A stretch of DNA of 64,000 nt from Phytopseudomonas seleniipraecipitans (GCF_900102335.1 NZ_FNBM01000004.1:179052-243051); one strand, 5' to 3'. Counted from the stretch's first letter, positions 35,033 through 43,677 are shown. The notes: generated from the letters alone by a model not told the origin. Numbers and translations are program-made.

Positions 35033-38000
35033 TCAGGCGGCCGGCTCAAACAACCTCACCACCGTAACGTCCTCCGCCGCCAGCTTTGCCAGCAAATGCT
35101 GCCGCTGGACCCTCGCCTGCTCCACCGCCCTCTCCTTGACGTGGCCATACCCACGAATCTGCTCCGGCAGTTCGGCAATCGCCAGTGCTGTTTGGTAATT
35201 GCTGTTGGTCAGACGCTCCAACAGCGATACGACGCTTTGCTCGTATTCCTCGATCAGCCTGTGTTCGAGCTTGCGCTCCTCGCTTCGGCCGAATGGGTCC
35301 AACCAGCTGCCGCGCAGAAAGCGTAATCCTGCCAGCACCTTGAACGCTTTCAGCATCCAGGGGCCAAAGCTGCGCTTGCGTGGTTCACCGGTGGATTTAT
35401 CCGTTTGACTGAGCCAGGACGGCGCCAGGTGGAATTGCAGACGAAAATCACCCTGGAACTGTGCCTGCAGAGAATCAGTGAACGCCTTATCGCTATACAG
35501 GCGCGCGACTTCATACTCATCCTTGTAGGCCAGCAGCTTGAAGTAATAACGCGCCACCGCCTGGCTCAGTAGCTTCTGCGGATCGCTATCGCGCGCGCTA
35601 ACGCGCTGTACCAGCTGCCGATAACGATCAGCGTAGGCTGCGTTCTGATAGGCAGTGAGACGCGCCGCACGGTCTTCAATAAGCGCTTCCAGTGTTTCGC
35701 AGCGCGGCGCTATTGCGATGGCCGGCCGCACCAGACGCGCCACCGCTGCCGCATCGTGAGCGGCACGCCGCCCCCAGAGAAACGCTTGCTGGTTGAACGC
35801 CACCGCTACGTTGTTAAGTTCGATGGCCCTGTCGATAGCATGCGCGCTGATCGGCACCAAGCCTTTCTGATAGGCATAACCGAGCATGAACAGGTTGGTG
35901 GCGATGCTATCACCCAGCAAGCGAGTCGCCAGGTGAGTAGCATCGACGAACCAGGTCTTGTCCGCACCCACCGCGTCGGTCAGCGCCTGGCGCATTGCCT
36001 GGCCCGGTACCTGTGCATCGGGATTGCGGGTGAACTCGGCGGTCGCTGCCTCGTGGCTGTTGATCACAGCATGAGAGACCTGCTCATTGAGCTTGGCCAA
36101 CGCATCTTCGCCAGCAGCCACTACCAGATCGCAGCCGATCAACAGATCGGCCTCGCCGGCGGCGATACGCACCGCGTAGATATCAGCCTGGTGGGCGGCA
36201 ATACGCACGTGGGTATTCACCGGACCGAACTTCTGCGCCAACCCGGCCTGATCCAGAACCGTACAGCCCTTGCCCTCGAGGTGCGCCGCCATGCCCAGCA
36301 GAGCGCCGACGGTGGTTACACCGCTGCCACCCACCCCAGGCAATAGGATGCTCCAGGGGCGCTGCAGAGACGGCAGCTGTGGCTCAGGCAGGGCTACGAA
36401 CAAGGCGCCAGCGCCTATTGCCTCGGGTTGGCGCAACTGCCCACCGTGAACCGTTACGAAACTCGGGCAAAAACCGTCCAGACAACTGAAATCCTTGTTG
36501 CAGGCGTTCTGATCGATTTCCCGCTTGCGGCCCAGCTCGGTTTCCAGCGGCAGCACCGACAGGCAGTTCGATTTGACGCTGCAGTCGCCGCAGCCTTCAC
36601 ACACCGCCGCGTTGATGAATGCGCGACGGGCCGGATCGACCAACTTGCCGCGCTTGCGCCGACGGCGCTTTTCAGTCGCGCAGGTCTGATCGTAAATGAT
36701 CACCGAAACGCCCTTGCATTCGCGCATCTCGCGTTGCACGGCATCGAGCTCACGCCGATGGTGAAAGCTGGTGATAGGAGCGAAGGTCGAACGGCTCGGA
36801 TATTTGTCCGGCTCATCACTGACCACCGCAATGCGCTTCACGCCTTCCGCGAACACCTGCTGGCTCAACTGATCGACTCGCAGCTCTCCGTCCACGGGCT
36901 GACCACCGGTCATCGCTACCGCGTCGTTGTAGAGGATCTTGTAAGTGATGTTGACGCCTGCGGCCACGGCAGCACGCACAGCAAGATGGCCGGAATGAAA
37001 ATACGTGCCGTCACCCAGATTCTGGAACACGTGAGGCGTATCAGTGAACGGCGCCTGACCGATCCACGTCACCCCCTCGCCGCCCATTTGCGTGAACGTT
37101 TCAGTACTGCGATTCATCCACTGGGTCATGTAATGGCAGCCGATGCCGCCCATCGCCCGACTGCCTTCGGGCACCTTGGTCGAGCTGTTGTGGGGGCAGC
37201 CCGAGCAGAAGTGCGGTGTACGCACGGTGCTGTAACTGCGTGCTGCCAGCGCCTTTTCCTTGGCGTCGAGAAAGCCAAGTCGCGCCTCGATCAATTCGCT
37301 GGTGTAGATCGGCGCCAGGCGCCGCGCGATCACACGCGCAATCATGGCGGGCGTCAATTCGCCGAGGTTCGGCAAGAGCGATTCGCCCTGCTCGTCGAAC
37401 TCGCCAACCACTCTCGGCCGTTTGCCGACCGGCCAGTTGTAGAGCTGCCCCGTCAACTGGTCCTCAATGATGCTGCGCTTCTCCTCCACCACCAGGATTT
37501 CATCCAGGCCGTCGGCAAAATCGTGTACGGAAACAGGCTCCAGCGGCCAGCTCATCCCTACCTTAAGCACGCGCAGGCCGACGCGGGCGCAGAGCTCCTC
37601 ATCCAAACCAAGGTCGTCCAGCGCTTGGCGTACGTCCAGGTACGACTTGCCTGTGGTGATGATGCCCAGCCTAGGATTGGGCGAATCGAGCATGACCTTG
37701 TTCAGGCCGTTGGCGCGCGCAAACGCCCGGGCCGCGTAGATCTTGTAGACGTTGAGGCGCTTCTCTTGTGCCAGCGGTGGATCTGGCCAGCGGATGTGCA
37801 CACCGTCGTCCGGCAGCTCGAAATCATCTGGCAGGTAAACCTTCACGCGTTGCGGGTCGACATCCACCACGGCCGACGAGTCGACGTTTTCGGCAATTGT
37901 TTTCAGGGCTACCCAGCATCCGCTGTAGCGTGAGAGCTCCCAGCCAATGATGCCGTAGTCGAGAATCTCTTGGACGTCTGCAGGATTGAGCACGGGAATC

Positions 38001-38500
38001 GACGCGGCAATGAACGCATGCTCGCTCTGATGGGCAATGGTGGATGACTTGCAACCGTGGTCGTCTCCGGCCAACAGCAGCACACCGCCTAGAGGCGACA
38101 CGCCCGCCGAGTTGCCGTGCTTGAATACATCGCCACTGCGGTCAACGCCCGGCCCCTTGCCGTACCACATGGAAAACACACCGTCATACCGGGCGCCTGG
38201 AAACAGGTTGGTCTGCTGGCTACCCCAAACCGCTGTGGCACCGAGTTCTTCATTGACGCCGGGCTGGAAGTGAATCGCGTTCTGCTGCAGAAACTCCCTC
38301 GCCTCCCAGAGGCTCTTGTCCAGCCCCCCGAGAGGAGAGCCCCGGTAGCCAGAAATAAAGCATGCGGTATTGAAGCCAGCGGCCGTATCACGCTGCTTTT
38401 GCAGCATGGGCAGGCGAGTCAGCGCCTGTGTGCCGGTTAAATAGAGATGACCTGTAGCGAGACGATACTTATCATCCAAGCGGACTTCAGCCAGAGACAT
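35033..38500 (-). CDS. Indolepyruvate:ferredoxin oxidoreductase, fused single chain
   Basis: The 1155-residue protein is a fused 2-oxoacid:ferredoxin oxidoreductase. It oxidatively decarboxylates arylpyruvates from aromatic amino acid transamination to acyl-CoA. The N-terminal part has the pyrimidine-binding region (GYRGSPLGGLD). The TPP core is FCSGCPHNSSTK with GGIGCHYM and WIGQAPFTD. An iron-sulphur segment with CEGCGDCSVKSNC and further cysteines follows. The C-terminal gamma domain reads LLPGVGGSGVTTVGALLGMAAH. It diverges from an Lrp-type gene. An aromatic aminotransferase lies at 4.7 kb. Confidence 0.93.
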   Translation of the reverse strand: MSLAEVRLDDKYRLATGHLYLTGTQALTRLPMLQKQRDTAAGFNTACFISGYRGSPLGGLDKSLWEAREFLQQNAIHFQPGVNEELGATAVWGSQQTNLFPGARYDGVFSMWYGKGPGVDRSGDVFKHGNSAGVSPLGGVLLLAGDDHGCKSSTIAHQSEHAFIAASIPVLNPADVQEILDYGIIGWELSRYSGCWVALKTIAENVDSSAVVDVDPQRVKVYLPDDFELPDDGVHIRWPDPPLAQEKRLNVYKIYAARAFARANGLNKVMLDSPNPRLGIITTGKSYLDVRQALDDLGLDEELCARVGLRVLKVGMSWPLEPVSVHDFADGLDEILVVEEKRSIIEDQLTGQLYNWPVGKRPRVVGEFDEQGESLLPNLGELTPAMIARVIARRLAPIYTSELIEARLGFLDAKEKALAARSYSTVRTPHFCSGCPHNSSTKVPEGSRAMGGIGCHYMTQWMNRSTETFTQMGGEGVTWIGQAPFTDTPHVFQNLGDGTYFHSGHLAVRAAVAAGVNITYKILYNDAVAMTGGQPVDGELRVDQLSQQVFAEGVKRIAVVSDEPDKYPSRSTFAPITSFHHRRELDAVQREMRECKGVSVIIYDQTCATEKRRRRKRGKLVDPARRAFINAAVCEGCGDCSVKSNCLSVLPLETELGRKREIDQNACNKDFSCLDGFCPSFVTVHGGQLRQPEAIGAGALFVALPEPQLPSLQRPWSILLPGVGGSGVTTVGALLGMAAHLEGKGCTVLDQAGLAQKFGPVNTHVRIAAHQADIYAVRIAAGEADLLIGCDLVVAAGEDALAKLNEQVSHAVINSHEAATAEFTRNPDAQVPGQAMRQALTDAVGADKTWFVDATHLATRLLGDSIATNLFMLGYAYQKGLVPISAHAIDRAIELNNVAVAFNQQAFLWGRRAAHDAAAVARLVRPAIAIAPRCETLEALIEDRAARLTAYQNAAYADRYRQLVQRVSARDSDPQKLLSQAVARYYFKLLAYKDEYEVARLYSDKAFTDSLQAQFQGDFRLQFHLAPSWLSQTDKSTGEPRKRSFGPWMLKAFKVLAGLRFLRGSWLDPFGRSEERKLEHRLIEEYEQSVVSLLERLTNSNYQTALAIAELPEQIRGYGHVKERAVEQARVQRQHLLAKLAAEDVTVVRLFEPAA

Positions 38501-38700
38501 TGGACGGCGCTCCTATTGTTTTTATCGCGACCTTCAAGCGGTAACGGTAGGTACCACCTGCCTACATCCATCAGGATCACTGTATGGACGAATGTCTTAA
38601 GCATAGACCGGAGTTCGGTGAGTTTTTCTTTCTCATTCGTGCCGTCAGCGCCAATACTGCACATGAACGTTCCAATAAAAATCAAAAGATGGAAACGAAC

Positions 38701-39168
38701 ATGCATGAGCCTCTAAGCGCCATCGACCGCCGCATCTTGCGCCTGCTGCAGCGCAATGCAGACCTGAGCGCTGCCGAAATTGCCAAGAAGGTGGAGTTGT
38801 CACAATCGCCATGCTGGCGGCGCATCAATCGCCTTCAAGAAGACGGCTTTATCGAACGCAAGGTAGCCCTGCTGAGCCATAAGCGGCTCGGCTTCGACAT
38901 CACCGTGTTCGTGAGCATCAAATTGTCCGCCCATGGGCGCAGCAATCTGGACGAATTCGAGCAAGCCATCATCGGTTATCCCGAAGTCCTCGAATGCTTC
39001 ACCATGGCAGGCAGCTCGGACTATTTGCTCAAGGTCGTAGCGCGGGATATTGCCAGCTATGAGCGCTTTCTCCGGGATCAGCTTTTACAGCGCCCGCACG
39101 TTCAGGAGGCCCATTCCGGCATCGCCATGAGCGAAGTGAAGCGTACAACGGAGCTGCCACTGGACTGA
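38701..39168 (+). CDS. Lrp/AsnC family transcriptional regulator
   Basis: The 155-residue protein has an N-terminal helix-turn-helix (LSAAEIAKKVELSQSPCWRRINRL) and a C-terminal RAM/ligand domain (VLECFTMAGSSDYLLKVVARD). The start at 38701 gives the usual Lrp length. The frame stays open upstream to 38584, but that part is not family-like. It diverges from the indolepyruvate oxidoreductase gene and is its likely regulator, probably responding to an aromatic amino acid. The effector is inferred, not seen. Confidence 0.92.
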   Translation: MHEPLSAIDRRILRLLQRNADLSAAEIAKKVELSQSPCWRRINRLQEDGFIERKVALLSHKRLGFDITVFVSIKLSAHGRSNLDEFEQAIIGYPEVLECFTMAGSSDYLLKVVARDIASYERFLRDQLLQRPHVQEAHSGIAMSEVKRTTELPLD

Positions 39169-39183
39169 CGCCATAGCGCGGTC

Positions 39184-39225
39184 ATGCATTTTGCAATACA
39201 ACAGTTCGACCACCTTGCAACATGC
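39184..39225 (+). promoter_or_regulatory. Inverted repeat, possible enhancer site for a sigma-54 activator
   Basis: TGCATTTTGCAA and TTGCAACATGCA form an imperfect inverted repeat with an 18-base spacer. It lies about 80-120 bases upstream of a sigma-54-type promoter. That is the usual place for enhancer-binding proteins. The activator is not identifiable. Confidence 0.5.
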
Positions 39226-39251
39226 ACGGGAAAGGCAATCCGATATCTAAA

Positions 39252-39264
39252 TAAGCCTTTGATT
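39252..39264 (-). promoter_or_regulatory. IHF-like site
   Basis: The minus strand reads AATCAAAGGCTTA, an exact match to WATCAA-N4-TTR. It sits in AT-rich DNA between the inverted repeat and the sigma-54-type promoter, the standard place for IHF bending. Confidence 0.55.
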
Positions 39265-39291
39265 TATATAGTATTTTTAATTTAAAAATAC

Positions 39292-39306
39292 TGGCACGAG
39301 AACTGC
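39292..39306 (+). promoter_or_regulatory. Sigma-54-type promoter of the micro-protein operon
   Basis: TGGCACGAGAACTGC has a perfect -24 TGGCAC. The -12 reads CTGC instead of TTGC, at the correct 12-base GG-to-GC spacing. The predicted start is near 39317, giving a 30-base leader before the first gene. Confidence 0.75.
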
Positions 39307-39346
39307 TCTTCTACTCGCATAGAAACTTGAATGCGAGATCCCAACC

Positions 39347-39583
39347 ATGAACAGCCTCATCGCCCTGGCTACCGCCATTGCCCTGACCCTGCTTGCAGGC
39401 GCCGCATTCGCCAACTTCCAAAGTGATCAGCAGCAGGCAGTTGCCACGCAACTGGTTCAGCAGATGCGTGCCACTCCGGTCCAGTTCCAACATGCGACCC
39501 GCGTCGAGCCCGGCCAGTTCGCAGCCAAACCGCTGACCAACAGCGATTTGCAGCCACGTCCACAGCAACGCTTCACATTTTGA
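39347..39583 (+). CDS. Small exported protein of unknown function
   Basis: The 78-residue protein starts with a signal peptide (MNSLIALATAIALTLLAGAAFA), predicted to be cut after AFA. This leaves about 56 residues rich in Gln (QSDQQQAVATQLVQQM) and basic/aromatic residues at the end (RPQQRFTF). I do not recognise a family. It is the first gene after the sigma-54-type promoter, and a 48-residue membrane protein follows ten bases later. Ribosome site is weak (GCGAG). Confidence 0.75.
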   Translation: MNSLIALATAIALTLLAGAAFANFQSDQQQAVATQLVQQMRATPVQFQHATRVEPGQFAAKPLTNSDLQPRPQQRFTF

Positions 39584-39593
39584 GTAGTTGATC

Positions 39594-39740
39594 ATGTGGA
39601 GCGTTTTCTTTCCGGGCTTTGTGCTGCTACTCGCTGCGATCACCTGTGCGGCCATATGGCTGATAGATGGACTCTCGGATCGAGTCCCTCCCAATACGTT
39701 CACGGATGAACAAAACGGTCCCCACGATCCTTTTTTCTAG
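39594..39740 (+). CDS. 48-residue single-pass membrane micro-protein
   Basis: The frame encodes MWSVFFPGFVLLLAAITCAA, continuing IWLIDGL and a polar tail ending GPHDPFF. It has one membrane helix of about 20 residues, then an acidic, Asn/Pro-rich outside or inside tail. It starts ten bases after the previous stop and ends 30 bases before the next gene, so all three are probably co-transcribed. No known family recognised. It is short enough to be missed by automatic callers. Confidence 0.6.
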   Translation: MWSVFFPGFVLLLAAITCAAIWLIDGLSDRVPPNTFTDEQNGPHDPFF

Positions 39741-39770
39741 ACGCCAACTGTGCAGCGCGAGGAGAGCATG

Positions 39771-39956
39771 ATGTCCAAACCAGCCTTGTTGTTTCTGCTG
39801 ACGGCAGTGATATCTGGGTGCCTATTATGGGCAGCGCCGGAGCAAGCCGACTGGCTGACCGCTACAGCCAAGGCAGTGCTGGCTCTAAGTGGAATTTCAC
39901 TGGCAGTCGCATTGCTGATTGGCAAGCGGGTCAAATTTGACCCGGTTTTGCGCTGA
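39771..39956 (+). CDS. Small two-helix membrane protein of unknown function
   Basis: The 61-residue protein has two hydrophobic stretches (PALLFLLTAVISGCLLW and AVLALSGISLAVALLIG) and a basic C-terminus (KRVKFDPVLR). This fits a hairpin in the inner membrane with both ends on the same side. AGGAG lies upstream. ATG at 39768 or 39771 is possible, and the second gives better spacing. The ISGC in the first helix is a weak lipobox-like pattern. Third gene of the operon. No family recognised. Confidence 0.65.
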   Translation: MSKPALLFLLTAVISGCLLWAAPEQADWLTATAKAVLALSGISLAVALLIGKRVKFDPVLR

Positions 39957-39982
39957 GCTGAGTTAGTCGCAGCGTCGCTAAC

Positions 39983-40552
39983 TTAGTCAAAGGCATGCGC
40001 AGAACTGCCGATCAACTGCACCAGCCGGGTCACGCTATCCTGCAACGGCCCGGAATTATCCAAGCAGATCACGCCGTCACCGCCCTTCCCGGCATTGCTC
40101 GCGAACCTGCTGTTACGCATCAATCTGGCCTCGATGTCGTCGGGCGTCTCCCGGCCACGCTCCAATAGCCGTGCTCGCAGCATCTCAGGTTCGACCTGTA
40201 GCAGAACAGCTAACAGGTCCGGGTAGCGTTTGCGCGCTTCATGCAGATATTCCCGTGAACCGTTGACGAGCACATGGGAGCCCGCTGCCAGCCAGGCATC
40301 GATTTCTTTAGGGATGCCATAAGCCAAGCCATTGGCTTCCCAGCTCATCGCAAAATCGCCATCGCGACGCCGCCTATCAAACTCTGTCGCAGAAACGGCG
40401 AAGGCGTTCTCACCCTTGGCTTCAGCGGAACGCGTGATGACTCGAGTAACGATGCGGCACCGCTGGGCCTCGAGCTGCCCACGCACAGCATCGAGCAAGC
40501 TGTCCTTGCCGGCTCCAGAGGCGCCCATCAGATAAATCAGCCTGCCCACCAT
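39983..40552 (-). CDS. phnN: Ribose 1,5-bisphosphate phosphokinase
   Basis: PhnN phosphorylates ribose 1,5-bisphosphate to PRPP, a salvage step after C-P lyase action on phosphonates. The 189-residue protein is guanylate-kinase-like. It has Walker A LIYLMGASGAGKDS, RVITR, SWEANGLAYGIPKEID, VLVNGSREYL and LLERGRETPDDIEARLMRN. The ATG at 40552 has GGAGG five bases upstream. It stands alone with no other phn gene in the window, although C-P lyase operons are the usual neighbours. Confidence 0.9.
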   Translation of the reverse strand: MVGRLIYLMGASGAGKDSLLDAVRGQLEAQRCRIVTRVITRSAEAKGENAFAVSATEFDRRRRDGDFAMSWEANGLAYGIPKEIDAWLAAGSHVLVNGSREYLHEARKRYPDLLAVLLQVEPEMLRARLLERGRETPDDIEARLMRNSRFASNAGKGGDGVICLDNSGPLQDSVTRLVQLIGSSAHAFD

Positions 40553-41003
40553 AAAATCCTCCAAACCTTGCCTACCAAGCGACGTGGTTCATTGCGCAGA
40601 TCAAGCAGAGCGCTATCATCGCTCGCCTACGGACATGAGCGGCTTACAGCGGCAGCTGCGCTGCGACGAAGCGAGGCGACCCAGCTACGGAAATTGCGCC
40701 CAACCATCATTCATCGAGGCCTAGTGAGCCTGCTTCAAACGTAAGCGGCCATCTCGAAAACCCACGAAATATGCGGCGTTACGCACACTTGAATGAATTT
40801 CGATAACTGGTGCTGGCAAAAAGCCTCTAGCCGAGCCAGAATGCGACACGTAATTGGCGTCAATTATCTGCTAGCAACAACTGTAATCATCAGACAAAAT
40901 GCCGACGGAATGGAACGGCTAGCGTAAAGGATGGTCAAAATGTCGACTATCCCGTAGCTATATGCCATTACAGCTTCGTTTTCCTGAACTAATTGGTTGA
41001 TGT
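40553..41003. other. Gap between phnN and amrZ, regulatory region
   Basis: No gene is seen in these 451 bases. The amrZ-proximal part holds a candidate AmrZ site at 40814-40825 (TGGCAAAAAGCC) and an AlgU-type promoter at 40913-40939. The phnN-proximal part is GC-rich and without clear signals. A short frame at its edge is out of phase with any start signal. Confidence 0.5.
40913..40939 (+). promoter_or_regulatory. Possible AlgU (sigma-22) promoter of amrZ
   Basis: GAACGG at 40913 and TCAAA at 40935 are 16 bases apart. This resembles the GAACTT-N16/17-TCTGA consensus. In P. aeruginosa amrZ is known to be AlgU-dependent, which supports this weak match. Confidence 0.45.
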
Positions 41004-41333
41004 ATGCGCCCTATGAAACAGGCTATCTACTCAAGCCGTACGGCTGACAAGTTTGTCGTTCGGTTGCCCGACGGCATGCGCGAGCGCATTGCTGATGTTG
41101 CCCGCCAACACCATCGCAGTATGAATTCTGAGATCATTGCGCGCCTGGAGCAGAGCATGCTTCAGGAAGGCGCTCTGGACGACGAGCTCGGCGTGCGCCT
41201 GGATAGCCCTGAGCTGTCCCTGCATGAGCGGGAACTGTTACAGCGCTTCCGCCAGCTATCGCGTCGCCAGCAAAACGCTCTCGTGGCGTTGATTGCCCAC
41301 GATGCAGAGATGGCCGCCGGCAACGACGACTAA
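41004..41333 (+). CDS. amrZ: Ribbon-helix-helix regulator AmrZ
   Basis: AmrZ (AlgZ) controls alginate, motility, pili and c-di-GMP enzymes, and represses fleQ in P. aeruginosa. The 109-residue protein has the disordered N-terminus and the Arc-like ribbon-helix-helix core [18 protein letters not shown] and [15 protein letters not shown]. The C-terminal oligomerisation part is [25 protein letters not shown]. fleQ lies 30 kb away in this window, so both ends of that regulatory link are present. It converges with mgtE over a shared terminator. Confidence 0.95.
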   Translation: MRPMKQAIYSSRTADKFVVRLPDGMRERIADVARQHHRSMNSEIIARLEQSMLQEGALDDELGVRLDSPELSLHERELLQRFRQLSRRQQNALVALIAHDAEMAAGNDD

Positions 41334-41344
41334 ATCTGCAAATC

Positions 41345-41373
41345 AAAAAAACCGGCTCCGAGCCGGTTTTTTT
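41345..41373. terminator. Bidirectional terminator between amrZ and mgtE
   Basis: The stem ACCGGCT / AGCCGGT with loop CCG is flanked by an A-run on the left and a T-run on the right. It therefore serves amrZ on the plus strand and mgtE on the minus strand. Confidence 0.92.
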
Positions 41374-41397
41374 GTTGCTTCGAACAATGCGCGCGCC

Positions 41398-42846
41398 TTA
41401 CAACAGAAACACCGATGCCAGCCCCAGGAAGATAAAGAAACCGCCACTGTCGGTCACAGCTGTAATCATCACACTGGCGCCCATTGCCGGATCGCGGCCA
41501 AAGCGCATCAGCGTCATGGGAATAAGCACCCCCATCAACGCTGCCAGCAGCAGGTTAAGGGTCATCGCGGCGGTCATCACCACCCCCAGCGACCAGCTGT
41601 CATATAGCGCGTAAGCGACCACCCCGATCACCCCGCCCCATACCAGGCCATTGATCAACCCGACCCCCAGCTCCTTGCGAATCAACCGCGACGTATTGCC
41701 GTTGCCGGTGCTGACCTGATCGAGCGCCATGGCGCGCACGATCATGGTGATGGTCTGGTTGCCGGAATTCCCGCCAATACCAGCGACGATCGGCATCAAG
41801 GCTGCCAGCGCGACCAGCTTTTCGATCGAGCCTTCGAACAAGCCGATAACCCGCGAGGCCATGAACGCAGTGACCAGGTTAACCGCCAACCACGCCCAGC
41901 GGTTGCGAACCGACTTCCAGACCGAGGCGAAGATGTCCTCCTCTTCCCGCAGACCCGCCATGTTGAGGACTTCGCTTTCGCTTTCCTCACGAATCAGGTC
42001 GACCATTTCGTCGATGGTCAGTCGACCGATCAGCTTGCCGTTCTTGTCGACCACCGGCGCGGAAATCAAGTCGTAACGTTCGAACGCCTGCGCTGCGTCG
42101 TAGGCGTCTTCATCCGGGTGGAAGCTGACCGGATGATTAGCCATGACCTCGGCAACCTGCGTTTCGGGATCATTGACCAGCAACCGCTTGATAGACAGCA
42201 CACCCTTGAGCACGCCGTCATAATCGACCACGAACAGCTTGTCGGTGTGCCCCGGCAACTCCTTGAGGCGACGTAGGTAACGCAGTACCACTTCCAGGCT
42301 GACATCTTCGCGGATGGTGACCATCTCGAAGTCCATCAGCGCACCGACCCGATCCTCCTCATAGGAGAGCGCAGAGCGCACGCGCTCACGCTGCTGGGCG
42401 TCAAGTGTCTCCATGAGCTCGTGGACGACATCGCGCGGCAGCTCGGAGGCCAGGTCGGCCAACTCATCGGCATCCATCTCCTTGGCCGCCGCCAGGATCT
42501 CGTGATCCTCCATGTCGGCCAGCAGCGTTTCACGCACTGCATCGGAGACTTCGAGAAGAATATCGCCGTCGCGGTCCGCTTTGACCAACTGCCAGATGGC
42601 CAGGCGATCTTCCAGGGGAAGCGCTTCGAGAATATAGGCGACGTCCGCGGAGTGCAGGTCATCGAGCTTGCGTTGCAGCTCGGCGAGATTCTGCCGATGC
42701 ACCAGGCCTTCGACACGGTCCTGGTGCTGGCCTTCCTGGCGATGGGTCAGGTCTTCGACCAGCCGATGCCGCTGCAACAGTTCGACGACCTGAGCGAGTC
42801 GGTCCTGCAGGCTTTCTTGCGGCTTTTTGGCTTCTACTTCGGTCAT
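41398..42846 (-). CDS. mgtE: Magnesium transporter MgtE
   Basis: MgtE is a Mg2+ channel gated by cytosolic magnesium. The 482-residue protein has the N-terminal MgtE_N superhelix. Two CBS domains follow, with KLFVVDYDGVLKGVLSIKRLL and ISAPVVDKNGKLIGRLTIDEMVD. The membrane part has about five helices and the conserved pore region (MPIVAGIGGNSGNQTITMIVRA, MTAAMTLNLLLAALMGVLIP, VMITAVTDSGGFFIFLGLA). The ATG at 42846 follows a REP-free, GC-rich leader. No magnesium riboswitch was recognised. Confidence 0.94.
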   Translation of the reverse strand: MTEVEAKKPQESLQDRLAQVVELLQRHRLVEDLTHRQEGQHQDRVEGLVHRQNLAELQRKLDDLHSADVAYILEALPLEDRLAIWQLVKADRDGDILLEVSDAVRETLLADMEDHEILAAAKEMDADELADLASELPRDVVHELMETLDAQQRERVRSALSYEEDRVGALMDFEMVTIREDVSLEVVLRYLRRLKELPGHTDKLFVVDYDGVLKGVLSIKRLLVNDPETQVAEVMANHPVSFHPDEDAYDAAQAFERYDLISAPVVDKNGKLIGRLTIDEMVDLIREESESEVLNMAGLREEEDIFASVWKSVRNRWAWLAVNLVTAFMASRVIGLFEGSIEKLVALAALMPIVAGIGGNSGNQTITMIVRAMALDQVSTGNGNTSRLIRKELGVGLINGLVWGGVIGVVAYALYDSWSLGVVMTAAMTLNLLLAALMGVLIPMTLMRFGRDPAMGASVMITAVTDSGGFFIFLGLASVFLL

Positions 42847-43168
42847 TGGCACACTCCGCCCCCAGCGGCGGCGCGCGCCCGCGAGGATCAATCAGTCAGT
42901 ACGTGATTGCACACTTGGAATTCTGAGTTACTACTGGGTAAGTCCATGGTGAGGATCCACAAGCCCCGGCGGGGCTGACGATGCGAATAATAACACGCGA
43001 AGCAGCCGTCTACGTGACAAAGGCATGGCAAGACAAGCGCTTGCAGCGTTTTCCTGAGCCCACTTGCACAAGCTCCGATACTGCGACGCACGTAGAGCCC
43101 GGCAAGACACCTGGCAGCAAGAGGATCATCAGCTAAGCTTTATCAGGAACGTCACGGAGGACGCCATC
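42847..43168. other. Divergent region upstream of mgtE
   Basis: No gene is seen in these 322 bases. There is a short hairpin at 42962-42976 (AGCCCC/GGGGCT) and an AT-rich patch near 42985. No recognised riboswitch, tRNA or clear promoter pair was found. Confidence 0.4.
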
Positions 43169-43666
43169 ATGCACTGGATGCACTGCACAGCCATATTCAC
43201 CATCCTGCTCTGCCCTACCCCTCTATTGGCCTCCAGCGTGTTTCGTTGTGTGGACGACCAGGGCCACATCACCTTCACTCGGCACGGCTGCACCGAGAGC
43301 CAGCAACAGCATATACAAAACGCCTACAACCCCAGACCCGGCAGCGGCGCAGCCGTTCCGCTGGCGATACCGCAACCCACCAACAAAAGCCCACCAGCGA
43401 GCAGCAACGCAAGCTCGCTCACCATCGTCGGCGAGCAGCAGGATGGCTGCGACAACGCCGTCACTGGCAACGCTCGACGTGAAGCTATCATCAGAAAACA
43501 GGTGCGGGCGGGGATGACGCGCAATGACGTCGAGAGCGCACTGGGCAAACCTGAGCGCATCAGCCGGCGCAACGGCCAGACCACCTATCACTATGTCAGC
43601 AAGCACAACAGCGAGCGGCGTACGGTCAGCTTCGACCAGAATGATTGCGTGGCGGGAAAACGCTAG
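43169..43666 (+). CDS. Exported protein with DUF4124 and BamE-like domains
   Basis: The 165-residue precursor has a signal peptide (MHWMHCTAIFTILLCPTPLLA). A DUF4124-type segment follows (SVFRCVDDQGHITFTRHGC), then a Ser/Pro/Asn-rich linker and a C-terminal BamE/SmpA-like domain (GMTRNDVESALGKPERISRRNGQTTYHYV). Four cysteines (near residues 26, 39, 90 and 159 of the precursor) could form disulphides in the periplasm. GGAGG precedes the ATG at 43169. The role is unknown; an envelope function is inferred from fold and location. Confidence 0.75.
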   Translation: MHWMHCTAIFTILLCPTPLLASSVFRCVDDQGHITFTRHGCTESQQQHIQNAYNPRPGSGAAVPLAIPQPTNKSPPASSNASSLTIVGEQQDGCDNAVTGNARREAIIRKQVRAGMTRNDVESALGKPERISRRNGQTTYHYVSKHNSERRTVSFDQNDCVAGKR

Positions 43667-43677
43667 GCAAAGAAAAA

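Noticed and set aside
36428..37933. 501-codon plus-strand frame opposite the indolepyruvate oxidoreductase
   Set aside because: Antisense shadow of a 1155-residue gene with clear motifs.
42847..43168. Magnesium riboswitch upstream of mgtE
   Set aside because: Only a simple GC hairpin is seen. No recognisable M-box or ykkC-like architecture could be traced.
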